Shown: piece after piece, positions 44,850-55,707 of the stretch
Layout: each line of letters starts with the position of its first letter
Numbering within the stretch: the stretch's first letter is position 1
Origin: QHXN01 sp963785125
GTDB lineage: Bacteria; Acidobacteriota; Blastocatellia; Pyrinomonadales; Pyrinomonadaceae
Assembly (NCBI GenBank): GCA_963785125.1
Contig: CAWATU010000006.1
Location: 186,001-250,000, forward strand
Direction: 5' to 3'
DNA length: 64,000 nt
Notes under the pieces: model-generated
The model's database searches: none
The model's input: the letters and a program-made list of their open reading frames with translations, nothing else
What the model was told of the DNA's origin: nothing
Translations under genes and position numbers: made by a program

Positions 44850-45301
44850 TCGGTTTGCCGGTCTACCGCCACGCCGTGCCTGAAAACCAGCTCGCCGCCG
44901 AGCCAGCCGGAGATCGCAATCAGAATGACCCCGACGACCGAGAGCACGAAGGGGATGGTGTGGCTCCCGCCCACCAGCCCCGCGCCGCTCGTCGTGCGCA
45001 GGTGGAAGCTGGCCGCGAAGACGAGCAGCGCGATGACGTTGAGGCGCGCGTGCCAGTCGGCGACCTTTTTCACTTCACGGTCTTTGATCGAGAGCCAATC
45101 AATGATGCCGAAGACGGCCGCCAACGCCGCGCCGATAATGCCCGCGAGTAGAGTGTAAAACGCGATCCAATCTCTCCACGCGGGATTGCCGCGCCACAGG
45201 TAGATCACGTCGGCGATGAGCGAAAAAACCCACAGGGCAATCGGAAATGGAATGAGCATGGGGTGAATCGGATGCCCTCCGATACTTGCAGGACTTGCCA
45301 T
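44846..45301 (-). CDS. DUF2231 membrane protein
   Basis: 151 residues beginning GGHPIHPMLIPFPIALWVFSL, the DUF2231 signature, with four membrane spans (about 12-35, 46-68, 83-102, 113-133). Function is unknown; members often sit next to redox or cytochrome genes, as here. Its stop overlaps the fdhE remnant start by 4 bp. Confidence 0.88.
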   Translation of the reverse strand: MASPASIGGHPIHPMLIPFPIALWVFSLIADVIYLWRGNPAWRDWIAFYTLLAGIIGAALAAVFGIIDWLSIKDREVKKVADWHARLNVIALLVFAASFHLRTTSGAGLVGGSHTIPFVLSVVGVILIAISGWLGGELVFRHGVAVDRQTE

Positions 45302-45303
45302 GT

Positions 45304-45609
45304 TTATCCTCCTCTTACTGCTGCGCTATCGTCTCGGTTAATCCGGCGATGATACGGGCAGACGTTGTTGCTTCTGCGCACGAGGACGAGCGTGGTCACG
45401 ATGGCCGCGATGTTGACGCCTTGCACGACACACAACAGAACATCCCGGCGGAGTATGCAGTAGACCAAAAGTAGCGCGCTGGCGACGAGCCAGATAAGCC
45501 ACGTCAAGACACTGATCCCCCACGCGCATCTCTCGACGAACAGGTGATGTATCTGTGGGTAGTAAGCAATAACGACCAGCGCCGTGCCCACCCACCCTAA
45601 AACTTCCAT
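45304..45609 (-). CDS. PQ-loop / SemiSWEET-like small membrane protein
   Basis: 101 residues from ATG 45609. VLGWVGTALVVIAYYPQIHHLF carries the PQ motif of SWEET/SemiSWEET transporters, followed by SVLTWLIWLVASALLLVYCI and a third span VVQGVNIAAIVTTLVLV. Three spans make a SemiSWEET half-transporter that would dimerise. The last ~20 residues (NNVCPYHRRINRDD...) are polar. It ends 2 bp from the DUF2231 start. Confidence 0.75.
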   Translation of the reverse strand: MEVLGWVGTALVVIAYYPQIHHLFVERCAWGISVLTWLIWLVASALLLVYCILRRDVLLCVVQGVNIAAIVTTLVLVRRSNNVCPYHRRINRDDSAAVRGG

Positions 45610-45610
45610 C

Positions 45611-45682
45611 GTCGATTTTCTCGCCGTGCTTCTCCCACGAGAGGAAGGCCACGGCATTAACAACATCTTCCTCCGAAGCTGC
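45611..45682 (-). pseudogene. Possible cytochrome c C-terminal remnant (NorC-like tail)
   Basis: In a frame with no start of its own, 24 codons read AASEEDVVNAVAFLSWEKHG-EKID, which resembles the end of NorC-type cytochromes (..E-E-x-x-x-L-V-A-F-L-x-W-x-x-x-I-D). It begins at the stop of the preceding gene and runs into the PQ-loop start. Too short to be certain. Confidence 0.3.
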
Positions 45683-45683
45683 T

Positions 45684-46076
45684 TCACAACGACTTCAAGT
45701 ATTCGACCAAGTCCTTCTTCTCGAATTTTGAACCCTGAATCGCCTGATGAAGTTTGAGCTTGTCGCCCCAGAAGACCTCGTCGCCGAAAGTGTCGAAGCG
45801 GAAAATCTGTCTGCCTTCTTCGAGCATCCGCTGCGCGTTATCGCTGATCTGTGCGTCGAAGCCAGCTTCTTTTCTGGCTGTCTCTTTGTGGTCACGATCA
45901 GACTGGCTCAGTCCTTTCTCGGCCACGTACAGCAATCCGAGGGCGACGAACACCAACAGCGTAACCGCCCTTGCCAGCTTTAAGACCCGCGCGACGGTGA
46001 AGGCTCTGCCGTCATGACTTCTGCTTGCAGATTGAATGTCGGGGGGCGAGTTGGTTTGCTGCGTGTTGTCTTCCAT
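45684..46076 (-). pseudogene. Cytochrome c-family protein with its middle deleted
   Basis: 130 residues from ATG 46076, with a strong AGGAGG site (46086-46091). One membrane anchor (~36-53), then GRQIFRFDTFGDEVFWGDKLKLHQAI, the N-terminal signature of a family of large c-type cytochromes in Acidobacteriota and others. It then ends KKDLVEYLKSL, the standard C-terminal end of that family. The several hundred residues that normally lie between, with the CxxCH haem sites, are missing; no CxxCH is present. The junction is close to QGSKFEK (~115). The frame is kept, so a short protein may still be made. Confidence 0.6.
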
Positions 46077-46271
46077 CTTCCTTTACCTCCTCCCGGACTT
46101 GGGAAAGACCAGAGAACTCTGTCGTGATGGTCAGCGAAGCAAGGCACGGCTTTGCGCCCGTGCTGCGTCGGTGCTACGTTCTACTCCGGTCGAGTAGCTT
46201 ACAAACGGGGCTTTTCAGAGGGAATCATTTTTAGGATAGCCCCTAATAATGAAAATGTAAAGAGGTGAGAT

Positions 46272-46880
46272 ATGACCGTGCCGGAGGGTTTCAAGGGGTT
46301 ACGTTTCCCCTGTGAATGCGTCTCGTCCAGACGCGGCGGCTACAGCGAGCCGTGGGCCGCGGTCGCCAAGAATAAGCTCCTGCCCAACGGCACGAAGGAG
46401 GAGATTCTGAACCTCGTCGCACAGGAGCCGCGGACGATCTCCCAACTCGCAGAGGCGCTCGGACTCTCAGCGCCGAGCGTCCATACGCACGTCAGCGACA
46501 TGCTCAAAAGCGAGCTTTTGCGCGAGGCCGTGGAGTGGGAGAAGACGCACCCGGCGGAGCGTTACTACGAGCCGAACTTCCCCGTCATCAAGGCGGAGGA
46601 GGCCGCCGAACTCTGCGAACTCTGCGACGACCTGGCGTCGAAGGTGGCAGACCTCTTCAAGAAGCACCGGCGGAAGTTGGAGAAAGTTTTCCGCGAGACA
46701 CCGCTGGCGGAACGTGGTTGGGAGTTCGCCGAGGTGGCGCAGTTTGTGTTCGCGAGTGTGCAGCGCGGCGCGCGCGAGATGCTTGAACAGGACGGCACGC
46801 TCGCGCCGCCTAAGTCGCACCGGAACGGCGTCGAGTGGGTGTTCTGGGCGGAGGAGCCCAAAGCGGACGCGAACAAATAG
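46272..46880 (+). CDS. ArsR-like winged-helix transcription regulator
   Basis: 202 residues; AGAGGTGAG precedes ATG 46272. The winged helix spans about 36-95: GTKEEILNLVAQEPRTISQLAEALGLSAPSVHTHVSDML, with the recognition helix at SAPSVHTHVSDML. The C-terminal half is helical with CELCDDLASK, whose two cysteines could bind a metal. It is divergent from the cytochrome c-family remnant and may have regulated it. The ~195-bp space between them contains a small hairpin (GCACGG..CCGTGC near 46144-46163). Confidence 0.8.
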   Translation: MTVPEGFKGLRFPCECVSSRRGGYSEPWAAVAKNKLLPNGTKEEILNLVAQEPRTISQLAEALGLSAPSVHTHVSDMLKSELLREAVEWEKTHPAERYYEPNFPVIKAEEAAELCELCDDLASKVADLFKKHRRKLEKVFRETPLAERGWEFAEVAQFVFASVQRGAREMLEQDGTLAPPKSHRNGVEWVFWAEEPKADANK

Positions 46881-46947
46881 TGAGGCTCTCGTAACCCCGG
46901 CCGTGCCTCAAAAGTTTCAACGTACCGGCCCTGGTCGAGTCCCGACA

Positions 46948-48234
46948 CTATTGTAGACCAGGCACACCATCCTGCCCGGTGTCGGCCTCGCCGGCCCCGC
47001 GTGGGACGAAGAGCACCGTCACGAATGCCAGCGCCGTGTAGCACGCCATGAGCAGGAAGAGCGCGCGATAGCCGCCGAGGAGGTCGAACAGGCGGCCGTT
47101 CAAAGGGTCGCCGACCGCCCCACCGAGCGCGAGGCAGAGCAGGAAGAGCGACGCGAGGACGCCTCGACGATGCGGCGGAATGGGCTCGACGAAGAGCGGG
47201 TAGGCGTTCACCGTCGGGAACGTCCAACTGGCCGAAGCGAGCGCCAGCAGCGGCACCGCATGCGTGATGTGCGTGACTCGGTCGAGCGCGAGCAGGCAGG
47301 CGGTCATGACAGCGAAGCCGATGAGCATGGCGTTGCGCCGTCCGACGCGGACGCCGATGAAGCCCGCCGGCAGGGCGCCGATCACGCCGCCGACGGCCCA
47401 CGCGATGAACCCTGTGGTCACGTCTTCCGGCCGGACGCCGAAGCGCTCGGTGCCGTGCAGCGCGTACCAAGTGGTGAACGTCTGGAAAGTCAGTTGCAGC
47501 AGAAGCGTAGCGAGGAAGACAGCCCGCAGGCCCGGCACCACGCCGCGGATGGCCGACCACGCAGCCTCCGCGAGTGAACGGTAGGTGACCTCGGCGTGTC
47601 CAGTCTCCGCGGGCGCCGGCTCACGAAGCCCGAGGGCGAAGGCGGCGGCGATGACGAGCACGCTGCCCGCCGCGATCAGGAATGCCCCCTGCATCCCGAG
47701 TATCCGGCCCAGCATCAGGAAAGCGATGGCCCCGACGCACATCTGGAACGTGACGGAACCGGTCGCCAGCGACCGGTAGCGGGACGGCACGATGTCGGCC
47801 AGGAGGGCTTGGAAGGGCGCCCGCTGCACGTTGATGCCCGTGTGCAGGAGGACTATCGCGCCGATCAGAAAGGCGAGGCCGTACGCGGCGGATGAAGGCA
47901 GCACCGCCATCCCGAGCGCCGAGAGTACGAACCCGGCGAGGATGATGGGCAGACGGCCACGACCACGAGCACTGGCGCGGTCGGACAGCGGGCCCGCCCA
48001 CGGGACGAGTGCGAGCAGCAGCACGTTGTCGATAGCCATGATGACGCCGATGAGGGCGCGTTGCTCGCCGACCGCGTCGCGCACAAGTGGCGGGATGAAG
48101 GTACTGAGGAGCGGCCCGGTGACGCCTGCGAAGAGACCGCCGAGCCCGATGAGCGCCAGAGCCCGGTAGGGTACGCCGGCGCTTCGACGGGTGCCGCTCA
48201 CTTCATTTATGGTCGGGGCTTCCTGCGTCGTCAC
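46948..48234 (-). CDS. MFS transporter (SLC45-like)
   Basis: 428 residues, 12 predicted spans. The first half has the loop 2-3 motif region VPWAGPLSDRASARGRGRLPIIL, as in sugar/SLC45-type MFS members, with RAPFQALLADIVPSRYRSLATG in the middle, matching the A-L-L-x-D-x-x-P family pattern. The second half has VGRRNAMLIGF. Substrate is unknown. It is the last gene of the minus-strand array, 9 bp after the AhpD-like selenoprotein candidate, and is probably co-transcribed. Confidence 0.88.
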   Translation of the reverse strand: MTTQEAPTINEVSGTRRSAGVPYRALALIGLGGLFAGVTGPLLSTFIPPLVRDAVGEQRALIGVIMAIDNVLLLALVPWAGPLSDRASARGRGRLPIILAGFVLSALGMAVLPSSAAYGLAFLIGAIVLLHTGINVQRAPFQALLADIVPSRYRSLATGSVTFQMCVGAIAFLMLGRILGMQGAFLIAAGSVLVIAAAFALGLREPAPAETGHAEVTYRSLAEAAWSAIRGVVPGLRAVFLATLLLQLTFQTFTTWYALHGTERFGVRPEDVTTGFIAWAVGGVIGALPAGFIGVRVGRRNAMLIGFAVMTACLLALDRVTHITHAVPLLALASASWTFPTVNAYPLFVEPIPPHRRGVLASLFLLCLALGGAVGDPLNGRLFDLLGGYRALFLLMACYTALAFVTVLFVPRGAGEADTGQDGVPGLQ

Positions 48235-48243
48235 AGTAACTCC

Positions 48244-49209
48244 TCAAGAGGCCGGGCGGAGCGCGAGAAGGATACGCCCCAGACGGTACAGGCCGGCGCC
48301 CAGTGCGGCGCTGACCGTGGCCTCAAAGATTTGGTCGTCCGTATAGCCTGCGCGGTGCAGTCCCGCAATGTCTTCGTCGTCTACCGCGTGTGCGTGCTCA
48401 ACGACTTTCCTGACGTAGTTCTCCAACGGGGCAGGCACTTCAAGGCCGTCGCAGATGGCGCGCCGGACGGCCGGGTCGAGCGAGCCGGGTTCGGAAAGGA
48501 CGGAACGCCGCAGCAGCGTCAGCTTCTTCTCGTAGGGGTCGAACGCGCCGCCGCTCGCCGCGGACTTGTTGACGCGCAGGAGGGCGACGAGTTGCTGATA
48601 GACGCCGCGCGCCCAGAAGCCGCTCAGGATGTTGTAGCCGAAGAGCGTCAGATACCTGGATGCGCGTGAGAACACCTCGTCCGGGGGTACCTTAAAGCCG
48701 AGGGCGTTGGCGATCCGTGTGATGATGTTGAAGCCCATGCAGACGTAGGCCGCGTCGAGGATGGCGCGGTCGGACAACCCTGCGGCGCGAAGTTCGACGA
48801 GGTCTTCGGCCACAACCTCGCCGGGCGCGAGCGTCATTTTCTCCAACAGGCCGAGCGTCGCGCGCATCCTCCCGTCCACGGCGGCCGTGCGCCAGTCCGT
48901 CAAAACCTCACCCGTCAAACTTGACCCGAGTAGTGGCCGCGCGACCGCACGGTGGGCGCTCGTTCAAAAGACGCACTGGTTCAGGCTCGCCGTAAAGGCG
49001 CCGAACAACTCCCGCTCCCCGACCGTCCACTCCGAAGGGCCGCGCAGCAGGTCGTGCCCGAGGTCACAGAAATTCCTGCCGAAGTAGCGCGGCCGGTAGG
49101 TGAACGCCTTGACCACGTCAACGGGCTCTGCAAGCGTGACGAGGTGGGTCAGGCTGAGCGCCAGTTTCTGACGAACCCCGTGCCCGTGTTGCAGCTTGCG
49201 TAGACGCAT
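48244..49209 (-). CDS. AhpD-like (carboxymuconolactone decarboxylase family) candidate selenoprotein, CxxU
   Basis: One 321-residue frame from ATG 49209 to 48244, interrupted by a TGA at 48966-48964 (residue 82). Read through, the active site is SLNQCVF-U-TSAHRAVA: C79-x-x-U82-x-x-x-H86, matching the CxxCxxxH motif of AhpD-type peroxidases and peroxidase-related enzymes. Protein similarity continues unbroken on both sides (RGPSEWTVGERELF before; VLTDWRTAAVDGRMRATLGLLEKMTL after). A hairpin at 48937-48952 starts 11 nt after the UGA with a GGUC apical loop, as expected of a bacterial SECIS. If UGA were a true stop, the product would lose its second redox residue and the whole catalytic fold. 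The alternatives are a nonsense mutation or sequencing error. It likely reduces peroxides or thiols in the cytoplasm, next to UnbU and an MFS transporter. Confidence 0.78.
48937..48966 (-). promoter_or_regulatory. Candidate bacterial SECIS element with its UGA
   Basis: On the minus strand: UGA (48966-48964), 11 nt, then stem CCGUGC, loop GGUC, stem GCGCGG (48952-48937; six pairs, one G-U). The spacing and the G-U-containing loop agree with what is known of SelB-binding SECIS hairpins such as that of E. coli fdhF, also with a GGUC loop at a similar distance. Folding judged by eye. Confidence 0.65.
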
Positions 49210-49329
49210 GTGAACCCTGAAGACGAACGGACGAACTCGACGTAAAAGAGGCGGAAGCGAAAACTGAAGTTGTTGCAGAAAGAAGAGACCAGTTAGCCCG
49301 CAAGAAGTTAGTCCCGCGACGGCAGTCCG

Positions 49330-50229
49330 TCAATACCCAAAAGGCTGAAGTCCTTCTCCAACTTTCGGACGGGTCGGGCGCGCGGCCTCAAGGTGTAAGA
49401 GCAGCCCGCGGGCGGCGCTGACGACGAGCAGCGCGTAAAAGAGCGGGAAGCCGACGTGCCCTAACATGAGGGCCGCGTAGACGAAAGCGGTCGCCGCGCC
49501 GAAGACGACCTGCCCCTTCCAATGGCTCGGCGTGGCCCCCGGGTCGGTAATCATATAGAAGGTGAACAGGACGAAGGCCACGCCTGTCATCGGCGTCAGC
49601 CCGACCGAGAGCGGGAGCCCGTGCAGAAGGCAGCGCGCCACACCTTGCAGCGCGAAGGCACCGACCCAGCTCAAAACCAGCGGCATCCGCTGCGTGTAAC
49701 GCCAGTTCATGAAAGTCCCCACGCAGATGACGACGACCGGCAGGGCACGGCTGAAGGCGCCCGTCAGGTACTCCGTGAACTGGTAGGGCACGGCCGGCGC
49801 GATGACCGGGAAGAGCAGGAAGGTGACGGCAATCCCCGTGTTCGAAGGGTTAAGAAAATGGCGCCGCGAGTTATTCGACGGCGCGGTGAACAGGGCCTTC
49901 GAGGCGATGCCGACAGCCGAGGCGAAGGCGAACGGGAGCAGAAGCCCGCCCGAGTACAGAAGCATGGAGACGGCCATGCCCGAGATGTGCGCCGGCAGGA
50001 GAAAATCGACGGCCCGCACCCAGCCCCCCTCAAACTTATAGGGTCTCTGATTCGCCCACGCGTCAACAGCCTCCAAAACGAACTCGACGAGGTAGGCCGT
50101 CACGAGCGCCACGAACATCTGCGCCCAGGAGTTCTCGAAGCCCAGCCACAGCCGGCCGCAGACGTTGAGCACCGTGATGGCCACGGAGAAACGCCTGAGC
50201 GCCGCCAGCCGCAGGTCGGGCGCGCTCAT
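49330..50229 (-). CDS. UnbU-like / RnfD-like membrane protein, copy 2
   Basis: 299 residues with eight to nine spans. It has the family motif FLNPSNTGIAVTFLLFP and the later TFYMITDPGATPSHWKG. This family includes UnbU, found with UnbV in enediyne clusters and distantly related to NqrB/RnfD. The GAT in TDPGATP resembles the flavinylated Thr of RnfD, but the preceding residues do not fit the ApbE site well. Its start overlaps the CRTAC1-like gene by 4 bp. A paralogue is at 57586-58452. Confidence 0.85.
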   Translation of the reverse strand: MSAPDLRLAALRRFSVAITVLNVCGRLWLGFENSWAQMFVALVTAYLVEFVLEAVDAWANQRPYKFEGGWVRAVDFLLPAHISGMAVSMLLYSGGLLLPFAFASAVGIASKALFTAPSNNSRRHFLNPSNTGIAVTFLLFPVIAPAVPYQFTEYLTGAFSRALPVVVICVGTFMNWRYTQRMPLVLSWVGAFALQGVARCLLHGLPLSVGLTPMTGVAFVLFTFYMITDPGATPSHWKGQVVFGAATAFVYAALMLGHVGFPLFYALLVVSAARGLLLHLEAARPTRPKVGEGLQPFGY

Positions 50230-52190
50230 GACTCACCTCCCGGCACGGGCCGACCGAGGAGCAGCGTGTGCCAGCCCGGCTTCAACTTAAAATACTGCCT
50301 TCGGACGTGGCCGTCTGAATCGCGCCAGTCAACACGGACATCGACCATCCCTCGCGTCGCCCCGAGACCGAAGTGCAGGTCGGGGCCGCGCTTTCCGCTG
50401 TGACCGTTGCCGCCGTCCACCTGTCGCATGAGGACACGTCCGTCGGGCAGCGTGACGGTGACGCTCGCGCCCACGGCCGCGCGGCCTGTGACTTCGTTCG
50501 TCGGGCGGCCCCGCAGGACGACCACTTCGTCGCGTTCTACGGCGCCGAGCGGCAGGAGGAGGCGCAGGCCGAGGAACGCGCCGGGACGTTGTGACTCGTT
50601 GTGGTAGAAGGTGGCCGGCCCCCACATGTTCGACACGACGATGTCGAGCGAGCCATCGTAGTCAACGTCCCCAATGGCGAGCCCGCGGCTGACGTAATCT
50701 TCACCGAAGCCGATCTCGCGCGACACGTCCACGTAACGGTCGCCCGCGCGGACGAAGAATGGATTCCGGTCGTGACCGGAGATGTCGGCCCCCTCTTTTA
50801 TCAGAGGCCATGACAGCTCCACGTTCGGGGTGAGCTGGTCGTGAACCGTGCCCAGCTCCTGAAGGTCGGGCCAGCGGTTCGAGTCCCCGCGGACGAACCC
50901 GGTCGCCTGAAGCGCCTCAAGCACGCCGTCGTTGTCGAAGTCGTCGAGCTTCGCGTCCCACGCCCAACCGCTGCGCGACAGCCCGAGCGCCTCGCTGCGG
51001 TTGACGTAAGGGGCAACGCCGTCCTTCATCCGCCCGACCTCCCCGGTGCTGACGAAGGCCATCTGGCTCTCTTGCAGACCGCCCGGCGCGGTGATGTTGC
51101 TGACGTAGATGTCGGGACGGCCGTCGCCGTTCAAATCGCCAAAGTCCACACCCATGCCCTTGAACGAATCCTGCCCCAGCACGTAAGACTTCGGCGTGTC
51201 GAAACGGCGCTCGCCTTCCAGCAGCGCGAAGCGGATGCGCCCGGGCGTAGACCTGTTCCAGAAGAGTCGGTCGGGGCCGAAGTCGTGCGCGACGTAGACC
51301 TCCGGCAAAAGGTCTCCGTCCAAATCGCATGTGCCGACGGCGAGCCCCCAGCCCCCGCCGACGCCTTCGGGGAGCGCGTCGCGAACCTCTTCGTATGTGA
51401 CCGAAGCGTGCTCGCCTTGCGCCGCGCCCACCCAGCGGAAGATGCGCTCGCCGCCGCCGTTGGTCGCGTGCGAGAAGGATTCGGGAAGCTCTACGACGCC
51501 GCGGCCTTCCGGGTTGTAGAGGTCGGAGCCGTCTCTGAAGTAGTTGGCAAAGACGAGGTCGAGGTGGCCGTCTCCGTCGAGGTCGGCCGCGGTCGCAGCA
51601 GTGGTCATCCAGACTTCGCCCTTCGGGAATATGTCCTGGACGTTGTAACTGTCGGCGCCGAGGACGGCACTCTCCGTCGGACGTTGGAGGAAGATGAGGG
51701 GCGTCCTCCCAGAGTAATAGGCGATGATGTCCACGCGCCCGTCCTCGTTCACATCCGACGGGAGCACGCCGAGCGGCGCCATCCGTTCGCGTTCGAAGAA
51801 GGGTTGTTGCTCAAGTGCGAACGGCGCGTAGCGGTCGCCGGTGCCCTCTACGGGGGCGACGACGATCTGGTCGGTTCTGGTGTCGATGTAACAGGCGTCG
51901 TTGGAGAGGCCGTCGCCGTCCATGTCGTTGAGGGCGACGGCGGCACCGACAGTCGAGAGGAACGAAGAGATGCGCCTGACGCTCGGGTGAACCCGGCGCT
52001 GAAGGCGCACGGGCGGGCCCGCGACTTCGGACACGACCGAGCGCGAGAACTTAAAGCGTGCCGCCGCCGCGCGCTCGCCATTCTCATCGACAGCCAGCGA
52101 AAACTTGAGCGCCACGAAGAGGGACGCCACGATGAGTGCCGCTGCGAGGGGCTTAACGCTGCGCCGTATCGGACTTGCGCTCTGGTGCAT
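50226..52190 (-). CDS. CRTAC1-like protein (FG-GAP/VCBS repeats + ASPIC/UnbV), copy 3
   Basis: 654 residues. An N-terminal membrane anchor (~12-30) is followed by FG-GAP/VCBS repeats with calcium-type loops (NDMDGDGLSND, DLDGDGHLDLVFAN, DFGDLNGDGRPDIYVSN, DVDYDGSLDIVVSN). At the C-terminus is the ASPIC/UnbV domain (~560-640) with HFGLGATRGMVDVRVDWRDSDG. Predicted to be an exported beta-propeller anchored in the inner membrane. It is less conserved in its propeller than the other copies. It overlaps unbU copy 2. Confidence 0.88.
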   Translation of the reverse strand: MHQSASPIRRSVKPLAAALIVASLFVALKFSLAVDENGERAAAARFKFSRSVVSEVAGPPVRLQRRVHPSVRRISSFLSTVGAAVALNDMDGDGLSNDACYIDTRTDQIVVAPVEGTGDRYAPFALEQQPFFERERMAPLGVLPSDVNEDGRVDIIAYYSGRTPLIFLQRPTESAVLGADSYNVQDIFPKGEVWMTTAATAADLDGDGHLDLVFANYFRDGSDLYNPEGRGVVELPESFSHATNGGGERIFRWVGAAQGEHASVTYEEVRDALPEGVGGGWGLAVGTCDLDGDLLPEVYVAHDFGPDRLFWNRSTPGRIRFALLEGERRFDTPKSYVLGQDSFKGMGVDFGDLNGDGRPDIYVSNITAPGGLQESQMAFVSTGEVGRMKDGVAPYVNRSEALGLSRSGWAWDAKLDDFDNDGVLEALQATGFVRGDSNRWPDLQELGTVHDQLTPNVELSWPLIKEGADISGHDRNPFFVRAGDRYVDVSREIGFGEDYVSRGLAIGDVDYDGSLDIVVSNMWGPATFYHNESQRPGAFLGLRLLLPLGAVERDEVVVLRGRPTNEVTGRAAVGASVTVTLPDGRVLMRQVDGGNGHSGKRGPDLHFGLGATRGMVDVRVDWRDSDGHVRRQYFKLKPGWHTLLLGRPVPGGES

Positions 52191-52217
52191 AGTTCAGATT
52201 GCCGGGGCAGACATTCG

Positions 52218-55691
<3,474 letters not shown>

Positions 55692-55707
55692 ATCACTTCC
55701 CTGTCTG

